Shown here piece by piece: positions 1 through 10,662 of a stretch of 64,000 nucleotides of DNA. How positions within the stretch are numbered: position 1 is the first letter of the stretch; each line of letters starts with the position of its first letter. The position numbers were made by a program, and so were the translations under genes. The notes below the pieces were generated by a model, which worked only from the letters and a program-made list of their open reading frames with translations, made no database searches and was not told the DNA's origin. Source of the DNA: Hordeum vulgare subsp. vulgare (taxonomy: Eukaryota; Streptophyta; Magnoliopsida; Poales; Poaceae); the NCBI RefSeq assembly GCF_904849725.1, contig NC_058520.1, positions 318,009,186 through 318,073,185 on the forward strand, in the 5' to 3' direction.

Positions 1-1186
1 CGGAAGGCCTTATTACACACTAACCATGTGCGTGGAAAAAATTATGGGTACTTGACGTCATGGTATCAGCCGAAGTTCTTCAGACGTCAGCGATGTAGCA
101 GCACGCCCGAGTGGTCCCGAGATGCATCGCTCTTGTATTAAGGGGTGCTACGACTCACATCGACCGCCCTCGCATCATGCAGGAGCGCGAAGGGCAAGTG
201 GGCCCACGACCCCTTTGCGCTTAGGAGTTAGACCGGCGGGCTGGCCTCCCTGCTGAGCTTAGGTGGGGCTGCGACGTGTCGATATTCCAAGGCCGGGCAT
301 GACCCAGAAAAGTGTGTCCGACCAGAGTGTTATCGAGTGCGTCGGGGAATACGTTGTGCACCCCTGCAGGGAAGAACTTATCTATTCGAATAGCCGTGTC
401 CACGGTTACAGGATGACTTGGAGTTGTGCCCTGATCTTATACAACTACAATTGTTACTTAACTGGATTTAGTTGCCCCGGGATTGCTTCCTTGCACGGAG
501 TGGAGGGTGGATCTCTGGGCGTGACCTTATATTAATATTGCTGCAACAATATGACTATTAATTGTGTTACCCTGTTCTACTCTCATCTATTGCTGCAAGA
601 CCCCTGAAGATGCTAGTCTTCGATAGGACTAGGCCTTCTCTCTCTATTCTTGCATTGATGCAGTCATTCCACATATAAACCCCCTTCTTTGATACTGATG
701 CATACTTAGAATAGTTCTGATGTAAGACTTGCGAGTACTTTGGATGACTACTCACCGTTGCTTTGCTCCCCCTTTGCCCCTTGATCCGTTGCTGCGACCA
801 GATGATGGAGCCCAGGAGATGGAGTTTCCTGCCGACGCCTGCCACCCCGATGGTGATTTCTACGTGGAGGCCGCTGAAGACCAGGAGTAGTTAGGAGATT
901 CCCAGGCAAGAGGCCTCGCCTCGTTCGATCGTTGTATCTTTTGTGCTAGCCTTCTCTAAGGCACCTCATGTTTTATGTATGTACTCAGATATTTGTTGCT
1001 TCCGCTGACTCGTGTGTTTATCGAGCTTCCGTATTATAGCCCTCGAGGCCCCTGGCTTGTAATATGAAGCTAATATTGTTTTATTTGTGTCTAGAGTTGT
1101 GTTGTGATATCTTCCCATGAGTCCTTGAGTTTGATCGTACGCATTTGCGTGTATGATTAGCGTACGATTAAACGGAGGGCGTCACA
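1..1186. mobile_element. Partial LTR, probably Ty3/gypsy, truncated by the window edge
   Basis: The stretch ends in GGGCGTCACA at 1177-1186. This is the inverted partner of a TGTGACGCCC terminus that I recognise from common grass LTRs. The adjoining text (an ATCGTACGC-type motif about 20 bases inward) also fits such LTRs. No gag or pol homology is present, and the short open frames at 221-403, 263-535 and 567-845 look like chance. Element orientation cannot be fixed because TG...CA ends are symmetric and the left end lies outside the window. It could be a solo LTR or one end of a complete element. Confidence 0.6.
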
Positions 1187-1853
1187 TACCCCTCCACCTA
1201 CCTCTCATTCATAGAGGAAGCATTCAGAACACACTTACACTTGCGAGATCCATTTTTCTGTTAGATAGACACCTACTCATGTGTTTAGATCAGGAGATTC
1301 CATTCCAACCATTTGAACCTTGATTTCTAGCCTCCCCAGGTTGCTTTCCACAAGATCAATCTCTCCTACCCTTGCCAAACCTGAAAGAGAGTGATTAAGT
1401 GTTGAGGACACTATATTTAGAAGCACAGGAGCAAGGAGTTCATCATTCTACCACATATATGGCCTTTTGGAGGGTGGTGCCTCCTAGATTGGTTAGTTGT
1501 CGCTTGAGAGCCTCCTACTTCTTGTTGTGGAGTTGAACCAAGATGTTTGTAAGGGCAAGGAGATCGCCTACTGCGTGAAGATCTAGCGTGAGTGAGGATA
1601 GTTGATGGAAGCCATGGTGGAATAGACAAGGCCACTTCTTCTTGGACCACTTGTGGGTGGAGCCCCCCGTGGACTCCCGCAGCCGTTACCCTCCGTGGGT
1701 TGAAGTCTCCACTAACATGGACGTACGATAGCGCCACCTATCAGAACCATGCCAAAAATCACCGTGTCAACCTTTGCGTTTGATCTCCCTACCTTACCCT
1801 CTACTTTACACTTGCATGTTTTACTTTCTGCTGCTATACTCTTAGGTGTGCAT
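1187..1853 (+). mobile_element. Left part of a copia-like LTR (3' half), split by a gypsy insertion
   Basis: Together with 23581-23716 this reads as one continuous LTR 3' region. It contains a leader-like segment near 1590-1790, then a TTTGATCTCCCTACC motif at about 1779. On the far side of the insertion it continues to a TCTAGACATACTT...CCTACA terminus. I recognise this arrangement from Triticeae copia-type LTRs, in which the CCTACA end normally precedes a TGGTATCAGAGC primer site. No such site follows at 23717, so this is a 3' or solo LTR. Its 5' part is missing, apparently replaced by the LTR at 1-1186. Confidence 0.6.
1849..1853. repeat. Target site duplication TGCAT, left copy
   Basis: TGCAT directly precedes the TGATGACCCAC terminus at 1854. 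The same five bases directly follow the GACGTATCA terminus at 23580 (23581-23585). A perfect 5-bp duplication is the expected footprint of an LTR-retrotransposon integrase and fixes both ends of the element. Confidence 0.93.
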
Positions 1854-2011
1854 TGATGACCCACAATTGTAGGGGATATATATTAGTCCTTTCGATAAGT
1901 AAGCGTGTCGAACCCAACGATGAGTAGAAGGATCTGACAAGTGGTTTTTAGCAAGGTATTCTCTGCAAGCACTGAAATTATCGGTAACAAATAGTTGTGT
2001 GGTAAGATGAT
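1854..2011 (-). repeat. 3' LTR, distal 158 bp (outer gypsy element)
   Basis: This stretch aligns base for base with the start of the other LTR at 22055, sharing GTAGGGGAT, CCTTTCGATAAGTAAG and GCACTGAAATTATCGGTAAC. It stops at GGTAAGATGAT, where CACTA-1 begins. The alignment resumes at 13603 with TCGTAGCAAG, so the two pieces were once contiguous. Confidence 0.93.
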
Positions 2012-2360
2012 CACTACTGGAAAACAGTTTTTTGCCATCTGCCTAGTCTTTGTCGTCCGCTAGCTGATGGCAAAGAGTGTCTTTGCCGTCACCTTCAACA
2101 AAGCAGATGGCAAAGCACTGGCTGATGGCATAGAGTGTTTTTGCCATCAGTCACATCTGTGTCGTCAGCTAGCAGAAGACAAAGAGTCGCACAACAGACG
2201 GCAAAGATGTAGATGGGCCCACCCGACCACGGGGTGGTTAGGTCAAATTGGAGTCCCTTCTTTTCCGTCTTCTAGCGGACGACAAAGAGTCCGAAGGCAG
2301 ACGACAAAGAGTCTAGACTCTCTGCCGTCCGCCGGCAGACGACAAAGCACTAACTCCGTG
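2012..2360 (+). repeat. CACTA-1 5' terminal and subterminal repeats
   Basis: After CACTACTGGAAAAC come many direct and inverted copies of a 10-13 base motif of the form TTTGCCGTCTGC / GCAGACGGCAAAG, with frequent TTTGCCATC and TTTGTCGTC variants. In CACTA elements such subterminal motifs are the binding sites of the TnpA-type protein. The same motif fills the 3' end at 12966-13602. Confidence 0.85.
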
Positions 2361-2702
2361 AACAGCTCCTCCCCCCACCCCGCCCCTCTCTCTCTCCGTA
2401 ACGGCTCACCCCGCGCGCCCCTCTCTCTCTCCCAATCCCCGACGCCCACCGGCCGCCGCCACCACCATCGCACCGCCGCCCCCGTCACACCGCCGCCCCT
2501 GTCGCCCCCGCCGCCACCCCTGTCGCCCCCACCGCCACCGTCGCGCCACCACCACCGTCCCGCCGTTGCCCCACCTCACCCCCGCTGCCGCTGCCCCACC
2601 ACCGTCGCGCCTCCCCGCTACCCCCAACACCCCAACCCCTCCACAGCCGCCCCTCCCGGTGAGCCCCCACACCCCACCCCACCCCCCCCGCACCCGCATT
2701 AA
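2361..2702 (+). other. GC-rich leader of CACTA-1
   Basis: This C-rich tract is dominated by CCGCC, CCACC and CTCTCT runs. CACTA-3 has a comparable GC-rich block just inside its 5' repeats at 56930-57340, so it is part of the family layout, perhaps promoter or untranslated leader. The open frame across it (2067-2702) begins inside the subterminal repeats and is only proline/arginine-rich low complexity. Confidence 0.6.
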
Positions 2703-2947
2703 TTTTTAGTAGTTTTAGTAGTTGTTCTTGTTAGTAGTTTTAGTGGTAGATTTAGTTAGTTGGTAGATTTAGTAGGTAGTATAGTGGTAGATTTTGTTTT
2801 GTTAATTAGTGGTAGCTTGTTAAATTAGTTAGGTTAGTTAGTTAGCTTGGTTAGTTAGGTGGAGGAGGAGAAGAGGAGAAGAGGAGGAGGAGGAGGAGAA
2901 GAGGAGAAGAAGAAGAGGAGTAGGAGGAGGAGGAGAAGAAAAAGAAG

Positions 2948-2978
<31 letters not shown>

Positions 2979-3590
2979 GGAGAATAAAAAATAAGAAGGA
3001 GAAGAAGAAGAAGAAGAAGAAGAGATGAAAAAAATAAGAAGGAGAAGAAGTAAAGAAGAGAAGAAGAAGTAGAGAAGAAGAAGAAGAGAATAAGAAAAAA
3101 ATAAGAAGGAGAAGTTAGTTAGCTTGGTTAGTTAGCTAGATTCTTTTTTAGTTACTTAGTGGTAGATTCTGTTTTTGTTATTTTTTTGCTGTTTAGTGCT
3201 ATCTAGGTTTAGCGATACATTTAGTTAGCTTGGTTAGTTAGGTTAGTTAGTTAGTTAACTTAATAGAAAGAATAGGAAGAAGAAGCAGAGGAGGAGGAGG
3301 AGAAGAGGAGAAGAGGAGGAGGAGAAGAAGAATAAGAAGAAGAAGAAGAGGAGGATGAGAAGACAAAAATAGGAAGGAGAAGAAGAAAAGAAGAAGAAAA
3401 GAAGAAGAAAAGAAGAAGAGAAGAAGAAGAGAATAAGAAGAGAAGAAGAGAAGAAGAATACCTTCTCCTCCTTCTCCTCCTTCTCCTCCTTCTCCTCCTC
3501 CTCCTCCTTATCCTTCTTCTTGATTTATTCTTCTTCTCCTCCTCCTCCTCCTCTTTCTTCTCCTCTATCTTATTCTCGTTACCTTATTTT
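2703..3590. repeat. TTAGTTAG minisatellite and purine/pyrimidine tracts in CACTA-1
   Basis: Short tandem TTAGTTAGCTTGG-like units alternate with long GAA/GGA tracts at about 2862-3110 and 3270-3460. A pyrimidine block of CTC/CTT follows at 3461-3590, so the last purine tract can fold back on it. No coding signal was seen. Confidence 0.8.
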
Positions 3591-3937
3591 CCCCAACAAT
3601 GAGATAATTAGCCCATTTAGCTACAAAATGGCATAAAAACCTTTGGTTAGCTCATGAATATTATATTCTTAACTTGTTTTCCTCTAAAATGACATAATTA
3701 GAATATTTGTGTTGATCGGGTGGATTTACATGTGATAGTTGTCTCATCGCTGTGAGGTCTGCTGTGGGAAGACCTCCCCGTGCGTTGTACGAGCTCCGCC
3801 CCTGCATTCGTGGGTCAGTACAAATTTCATCTCCTCCCCGCCCCTTCATTTACTGTGGCTTGGTTTCCGGATGAAACTTTCTAGATTTAGGTAATTAAAT
3901 TAATTTATCAGTATGCGTGACCAGTATGCGTCTCCCG
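3591..3937. other. Upstream segment of the CACTA-1 transposase gene, no gene seen
   Basis: The first part repeats the phrase ATGACATAATTAGCCCATTTAGCT found throughout the hairpin arrays. The rest, about 3700-3937, is unique sequence leading into the hairpins before the TnpD start. I see no credible TATA box or reading frame. Confidence 0.5.
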
Positions 3938-4001
3938 TTCGAAAGGGCGACATCTATAAATATGCATGTCTTTGCATATTTATAACTGCCATCCTTTCGA
4001 A
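3938..4001. repeat. Small inverted repeat upstream of TnpD
   Basis: The left arm TTCGAAAGGGCGACATCTATAAATATGC (3938-3965) pairs, with a few mismatches, with the right arm ending at CTTTCGAA (4000). The loop is about eight bases. It forms one of two consecutive hairpins in the presumed 5' untranslated region. Confidence 0.8.
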
Positions 4002-4025
4002 TTGTCCAACATTGTCCATGGACAG

Positions 4026-4241
4026 CCCGAGTATATGTAGATTGGGTTCGTTTTCCCGTATGATGTGCTCTGGATCCGATGCGGAATTTCGTCAGTGCCT
4101 CCCTGTTGTTCTCCGGATGCACATCCTCTCTGTTTATTGTGGAGACGTGTATCAGGAGAACAGCGGGGAGGTGCTGCCGAAATTTTGCGTTGGATCCGGA
4201 GCAAAGCATGGGAAAACGAACCCAATCTACACATACTCGGG
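4026..4241. repeat. Long inverted repeat with arms of about 100 bases upstream of TnpD
   Basis: The outer ends CCCGAGTATATGTAGATT (4026) and AATCTACACATACTCGGG (ending 4241) are near-perfect complements. Pairing continues inward through GGGTTCGTTTTCCC / GGGAAAACGAACCC, GGATCC / GGATCC and CGAAATTTCG-like segments to a loop near 4130-4142. An RNA across it would form a long imperfect stem 138 bases before the TnpD start. Overlapping open frames on both strands here give similar peptides only because the DNA is palindromic. Confidence 0.85.
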
Positions 4242-4378
4242 TGGGATTAGGACCTATCTTTACCTATTATCGTGTAGATTGCTTGGACGTAATAAAAATG
4301 GCGAACCTTATTAACCGATGAATATAAATGCTAAATTATATATAAATATATTTCTTCTATCTTTAGTAGCTAGGCAAG

Positions 4379-7300
4379 ATGAGTGATCGTGCGTGGATGT
4401 ATAACGGTCACCCTAGTCAGAAAGAGATGACGAAAGAATGGTTTGTAAAAACAAAGGAATTTGTGAAAGCCGCATTCGCAAATGGCCAGGAAAGAAACTA
4501 TTGCCCCTGTCCTGGATGCGACAACTATAAAAAGACGACAGAGGCTGTAATGATTAAACACTTGCAGAGGAGGGGTTTTAAGCCTAATTATACGATGTGG
4601 ACATTTCATGGTGAGTCTATACAACGCACAAGAGCTGAGGTGGTTCGTCGACGCACGGACGAGCATGGTACCGGGATCGAAGACATGGTGCAAGACTTTG
4701 ATGATGCTCGGGATTCGGAAGATGAGATGGAGGAATCTGCAAAGGCCTTTTATGAAATGTTGGAGTCTTCAAAACGTCCTCTCCATGAGGACACTGAGCT
4801 CTGTCAGCTCGATGCAATTGCACAAGTAATGGCCCTGAAGGCTCAGTTCAACTTGGGAAGAGAATGCTACGACGCGATGATGACACTATTTGGACGCTTC
4901 CTACCCAAAGGCCATGTCATGCCTGCAAACCTGTATCAGTCGGACAAAATACTTCGTGTACTTAAGATGCCCTATGAGAAGATAGATGCATGTGAGAAAG
5001 GATGTGTCTTATTTAGGAAGGAGTATGCACACTTGGACTATTGTCCCAATTGCGAGTCTTGCATGTATCTTGTGGTAGACAACGGTATGGGTGAGAAGAG
5101 GCAGACCAAAATTGTAGTTAGTGTTCTTCGGTATATGCCAATCGTACCAAGACTTCAACGTATTTTCATGGTCGAAGAGACAGCCAGACAGATGACATGG
5201 CACAAATTGGGCAAAAGAACCGAACTAGATGCGGATGGGAATAAGATGATGGTACACACATCGGATGGGGAAGCGTGGAAACATTTCGATGGATTGCATC
5301 AGGACAAAGCGGAAGATCCAAGGAATCCTCGAGTTTGCATCACCACGGATGGTTTTAATCCCTTCGGCATGACGGCAACCAAATATAGTTGTTGGCATGT
5401 ATTTGTCATTCCACTCAATCTCCCCCTCCCCGGACAGATTATGCAAAGAAAGAACATATTTCTGACGTTGATAATTCCAGGGCCCAATTATCCGGGGAAG
5501 AATATGAATGTGTACCTGCAGCCGCTTAAGGATGAATTGGAATACACTTGGGATAATGGGGTCAAGACATACGATGCCGCTAGAAAATAAAACTTCAAAA
5601 TGCATGTGTGGGACATGTACTCTATGCATGACTTGCCGGCGTATGCACTATTCTCTGGATGGTGTGTGCATGGAAGGTTCCCGTGCCCGCAATGCAAGGC
5701 AACTCTTTAGTTTCATTGGTTGCAGGAGGGTTGGAAGTATTCTTGCTTTGACTTGCATAGACAGTTCCTGGATCCTGACCATCAGTTCAGTAAAGACAAG
5801 AAGAACTTTACCAAAGGTAAAGTTGTCAAAAACTTGGCACCACCTGCGTTGCTAGGCCAACAGATCCTGGATCAGTTAAACGCCCTCGATCCTGATCCAG
5901 AGCATCCAGTGTATTTCAAGGGGTATAATTCAAAACACGCCTGGACTCACAAGCCATGCTTCTGGGATCTGCCTTACTTCAATGACCTCCTTCTTCCACA
6001 CAATATCGACATGATGCACATTGAAAAGAATATCAGAGAGGCTATTTTTGATACATTGTTCGACATAGATGGGAAGACAAAGGATAATTCTAAGGCTAGA
6101 GTCGATCAAGAGACACTATGTCATAGACCGTTACAAAACATGCGAGAAGGCAAAGGAAAGGAGAAGTGGTCGAAGCCAAAGGCCTGGTTCAATCTTGGAA
6201 GGCCAGCTATGAGGGAAATTATCTTGTGGGTCAAAATGCACTTGATGTTCCCCGATGGGTATGCAACAAATATAAAGAGGGGAGCGAGTCTTGAAAAATT
6301 AAAAATCTTTGGTCTCAAGAGTCATGATTGGCACATATGGCTAGAGCATGTAATGCCGGTGATGTTACGTGGCTTTATTCCCGAGGATGAATGGCTAGTA
6401 CTGGCGGATCTGAGATATTTCTTCCATGTTCTTTGTGCGAAAGAATTGTTGCCTGGCGTGGTAGGAGACATGGAGGAGTTTGCACCGGAGTTGTTGTGCA
6501 AGATAGAGAAGATCTTTCCACCGGGCTTCTTTAATTTAATGCAGCATTTGATTTTACATCTACCGACCGAGGCCAGATTGGGTGGACTCGTGCAAGATCG
6601 TTGGTGCTATGCAACTGAGAGGATGCAGAAGACCCTTCGAGCTAAATGTAAAAATAAGCGTAGAAATGAATCATCGATGGCTGAGGCATTCATTACCGAG
6701 GAGGTGGCAAACTTTGTGACAGCACACTACGAAGCCAAAAATCATCAGTTGCATAATCCGAAGCCTCGGCACAATGGTCCAACCTTAGCCTATTCAAAGG
6801 GAAGCTCGCACCAGCCGGTGCTTCGAAACCAATAACGTTGGATGTCGAAGAATGGCGGAACATTTCGTTGTATATCTTCAACAACCTAACAGAAGTGCGG
6901 CCAGACATCGAGTGAGTTCTTAGCACATTTTCTCGTAACTTCTAATTCCTTTGAACTGCTCTTATTCCCGGATATTTCAAACAGCCATTACGTCACCAAA
7001 TTCTCAGATGGAGCGGTGATCGAAAATGATTCCGTCGAAGAGTATGAGCTTCTGTCAAAGACAGGGGGCGGCTATCCCGATTTCATCTCTTGGTTCAAAC
7101 AAACGGTAATTATCAATAATGGGCCATTTCATTTCTTGGTCTAACTTGCGGCTAATGCAACAATCGTTTCGTATTAAACTTGTAGGCTAATTCAGAGTCT
7201 ATGGACGCCGAATTGAGACAAGTCGCTAATGGTTTTGACTATAAGGTCTGTTCATTTGAGAAATACAACATCAACGGGTATCTCTTTCGTACCTTTAGCA

Positions 7301-7998
7301 AAGAGCTATCTATGCCCGACCAGAAATCTACAAATTGTGGTGTCTCTGCTATCGGCGAAGGTGTTATCGAGTATTATGGAAGAGTTGAAGTAATTTATGA
7401 ACTTCAATTCTATGGTAAAAACCCACCGAATGTCGTAGTCTTCAAATGTTCTTGGTTCCAGCCGAAGGAGACTAGAAGGACTCTTGAACATATAGGACTA
7501 GTCAAAATCAATCCAAACACCCATTTAGATGTTCCCGATGTCTATATTACGGCTCAACACGTCACCCAAGTTTTCTATCTGCCATGGGCATGCCAAACGA
7601 ATAAGAATCTGGAAGGTTGGTATGTTGTTTATGAAGTGCTGCCACATATCAGACCACCTCTCCCAAATAAACAGGATTATGAACCTCACATTAACCCAGC
7701 CACATATGATGGAGAATTCTTCAAAGAAACACGTCTTTCCAAGAAACGTTTCAAGAACCGCCGTGCTTCACCCAAGAACATGGAAGTAGACAGCGACAAT
7801 GAATCCGACTCCACCCGTGAGCCGGAACCAGAAGACCTGGAACTCGTAGAGGTTACTGATGCAGATGACCTATCAATGCTTCAATGATTAAAGAAAGGCC
7901 TTTCACAACTTCACGCCGTTGAACTCGACGAGCACGTCATTCATGAAGACATGCGTGATGGTGATGATGATGATGCATTTATTGATGATGATTATTAG
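4379..7998 (+). pseudogene. TnpD-like CACTA transposase, broken
   Basis: The long first exon starts at ATG 4379. Residues 1-90 resemble the transposase-associated N-terminal domain, with the Cys cluster CPCPGC and a following IKHL. A tnp2/transposase_21-type core follows (CEKGC, CPNC, TDGFNPFG, NIDMMHIEKN). Next come a DUF4218-like region (about 6420-6620) and, after two introns (donor 6912, acceptors 6984 and 7185), a DUF4216-like region (7270-7560) and an acidic tail ending at TAG 7996. TnpD is thought to act at the element ends together with a TnpA-type protein. Breaks are in-frame TAA at 5588, TAG at 5708 and TGA at 7885, plus a frame change near 6800. All three stops could come from C-to-T changes in Gln or Arg codons. 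Sequence between and after the stops still aligns with the family in the same frame, so decay is recent. Confidence 0.88.
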
Positions 7999-8141
7999 TT
8001 TGTAAGATTCACAACTTAAATTATATATATTTTAATCTTTATCATTCATGTACATATTATTATTCATGTCAGTTATTCAATTTTTTTATGTTGTACAAAT
8101 TTCTTTAATCTTTATCATGGCAGGTCACCAGGTGTTGAAAG

Positions 8142-10662
8142 ATGGTGGGCGCTGGTCCAGAGCGCTCGACGGGTTCTTCCCAGCCGCCCCACACGAGGGG
8201 TGGTACTTCCCGTCCACCCCTATGTCTCCGTAGAGCCTTGGCAGACAGTCTACGACACCACCCGTGGGTTCTTCTTAGTCGGCGGCATTGCCCACTTGAG
8301 AGGTGCTGGTCGGGTAGGGAAGAAGGGGGGTATTAGGGAGAGGTGGTGGTCGCGGAAGATCCAGGAGGACTATTGAGCCATCCTCGCCACCACCACCAGC
8401 TCATTCACCCGAGCATAGGACTACTATGGTCGACCCGTTTGCGGAGGAGGCTACGGGGACTCCGGTTCAGGAGCCTGGCGTTGACGGGCATTCGTCCCAT
8501 GAGACTTCGGTCCAGGATCCGCCTCGGGTCGAGGTGCATTCAGCCCACGATACTACGGTTCCGGAGGCTTCACCCGACGTGGAGAGGCCCGGATGGGATA
8601 TCTGGTCGGATCGGACCAAGTTGCCGGATTGGACCAAGGGTCCGGGTGGCTCAGGGGGCGGGGATGGCGGGGATGAGTGTACGGATAGTGAGGGCGATGT
8701 GCAGGTGGACGGGGCCACCGTGTACAAGCGTGGTAGTACATGTCTCCCGGTCGTGCCGGCTACCCGCGAGCAGAGGCCGGTGATTAAACCTGAAGGAGAT
8801 AGGTAAGTACATTTACTCCTTTTTTAGCTTTTGCCTTGAAGTTTGTTCAAATATCTAATGCCTTGACCTGATCATATTGCACGGGATGGGCACACCCTCT
8901 TGGAGTCCGCAAGCCGAACTCCGTCCTTGGTGTGCTTTGTCGGACAAATTTCCCGGGGTTTGTCACGTTCCCTGGTGAGGGTCAAGTTCCTACACTAGGA
9001 TTTTCTTGGGAGCACTACCAGGCTGCGCAGGCCCCACCGGAGGAGATTATAGATGGTGTCTTCTGCCACACGAGGGCCGAGATGGTGATTAAGAGCTTTT
9101 GGGTAAATTATCCTTTTACACAATCTAAAATTAACAGTATAGCTAATTATTTTACTAATCGGTGTTTTCACGTTTGATTGCACACCTTCTATGGGTGTGA
9201 GGATGGCTATGAGGAGGAGGCGGCCAAGGTTCTCGCGGCCGAGTGTAGGCGGTTACTACAAAACTTACGCCACGAGGCTCGGCCGCAGGCTATTCGAGAC
9301 TACTATGCCACACGTGGTATTAAGAAGAAGAAGAAGGATTGCCGCGGAAAGTTTCTGAAGAAGGAGAAATACATGAAGGTAATTACCTATTCTTAAGTCC
9401 TTCTACGTAGTTTTCTTGATTTCATTCATAGGCGTAGCGATCAAAATTCTTTCTAATAACTTACAGGTGCCCCTGAGATGGTGTGCGCATAAGATGGATT
9501 GTTGGGAGGCGTTGGTTGATGAGTGGTGCACAGGCAGCTGGCGAGCCGTCCACGAGAATGCGAAGGATCGGCATAGCCAAATGGTTGGTGTGCCACACCA
9601 TCAAGGCAGCGCCAACTTACTTCAGTTCGGACGAAACTGGGTATGTGATTTGCTTCATGATTCATGCAATTCATTCTTCATGCTAATGTTTTGTTCCTCT
9701 GTTTTAGGCGCATCACAATAAGACGGAGATGCCACACTTGTACGACCTTTATGGCATGGCCCATACTGCCTCGTACAAGAAGGCAAAGGCATTCTCTGAT
9801 TCTGACCTAGATGATCCCAATAACTTCACCAACATATCATCCCACCACAAGCTCGTGGCATACAGGGACGTGGGGAAGGCTACGAAAGGGGATGACTTTA
9901 ACCCTAGCCAGGAACCTTTGGATCCAGAGCTGGTGATGATATCTGGTGGCGGGAGGCCCCATGGCTCGATGGCCATTGGAGATGGGATAATACGTTGTCC
10001 ACTCAATCTCCCAGAGATCAAGGCGCGTCAGTGGAGCAGCTGTCCTGAGATAACGCGTCGTCCACGGCCATTCGATCTTGCCATAGAGGTTAGTTGTACA
10101 GACTAAGAACACTTTCATCCATTTCATTATGTGTGTCACCATAGATCATTACTGTGGTAATGAGGAATGGTGTTTCAGGCTGCTCTTCAAAAAGAGAGAT
10201 TGGCAAACAAGGCTGCTCTTGAGAAAGAGAGATTCGCAAACCAGGCTGCTCTTGAGAAAGAGAGATTGGCAAGCCAGGCTGCTCTTCAGGTTGCTCTTGA
10301 TGAGAGGGACCAGACCACGGCACAATTGATTGAGGAGGAGAGGTCCCAGAATGAGGCGGGTCAACGGGCCCTGTACGAGATTTTTGTGGTAAGTTTTTTT
10401 CTCACATTAGCCAAATCATTTGTGTAATGTCTATTTCATTACTAACTAATACGACCCACTCTTCAGGGTCTGTGCGAGAAGAGTGGTCAAGTCCCTCCGC
10501 CGATGCCCGTCTTCTCTTCGATTTGCACGGTGAGTTTCATTATAAACTAGTATTAATAATTTAGTGTCATCATGCTAACTGAGACATTGCAAAATATCTA
10601 TTCTGCAGAATAACTCCCGAGCGGCATCGCATGACCCTTCTCCACGTGTTTCTCCTCCTTGA
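8142..10662 (+). pseudogene. CACTA-1 ORF2 (TnpA-like protein), eight exons, partly broken
   Basis: I recognise the family from the shared exons in CACTA-3, not from a characterised enzyme. By position this is the second, TnpA-type, DNA-binding product. Exons read from splice signals: 8142-8802, about 8890-9102, 9184-9378, 9467-9640, 9708-10088, 10179-10388, 10467-10529 and 10609-10662 (TGA). Exon 1 is rich in Pro, Ser and acidic residues. Exons 3-5 hold the conserved core (RLLQN.RHEAR, MVGVPHHQGS, PHGSMAIGDG). Exon 6 is a coiled coil. Damage: a frame change in exon 1 between 8142 and 8426, and the exon 3 acceptor reads CAC (9181-9183) where the related copy has CAG. The exon 2 acceptor is unclear, since both copies read GCACGGG. 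ATG 8142 was chosen because CACTA-3 keeps the same context; ATG 8117 is an alternative. Confidence 0.78.
10179..10289 (+). repeat. 33-base tandem repeat coding an 11-residue coiled-coil unit
   Basis: Three full copies (10179, 10212 and 10245) and a 12-base start of a fourth encode the unit AALEKERLANQ with small variation. The repeat is in frame and fills the start of exon 6 of ORF2. The matching exon of CACTA-3 is also helical and charged but is not a tandem repeat. Confidence 0.9.

Noticed and set aside
2067..2702. A 211-codon open frame near the start of CACTA-1.
   Set aside because: It begins in subterminal repeats and runs through a CCG/CCA-rich tract. The product is Pro/Arg/His low complexity, and the opposite strand is open in the same place.
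3895..4321. Overlapping open frames on both strands giving similar peptides.
   Set aside because: The similarity is due to the inverted repeat at 4026-4241. No family resemblance and no CACTA homologue.
8343..8783. A 146-codon Arg-rich frame over CACTA-1 ORF2 exon 1.
   Set aside because: The overlapping frame from 8426 matches the CACTA-3 homologue and leads into a splice donor. The Arg-rich frame is its shadow.
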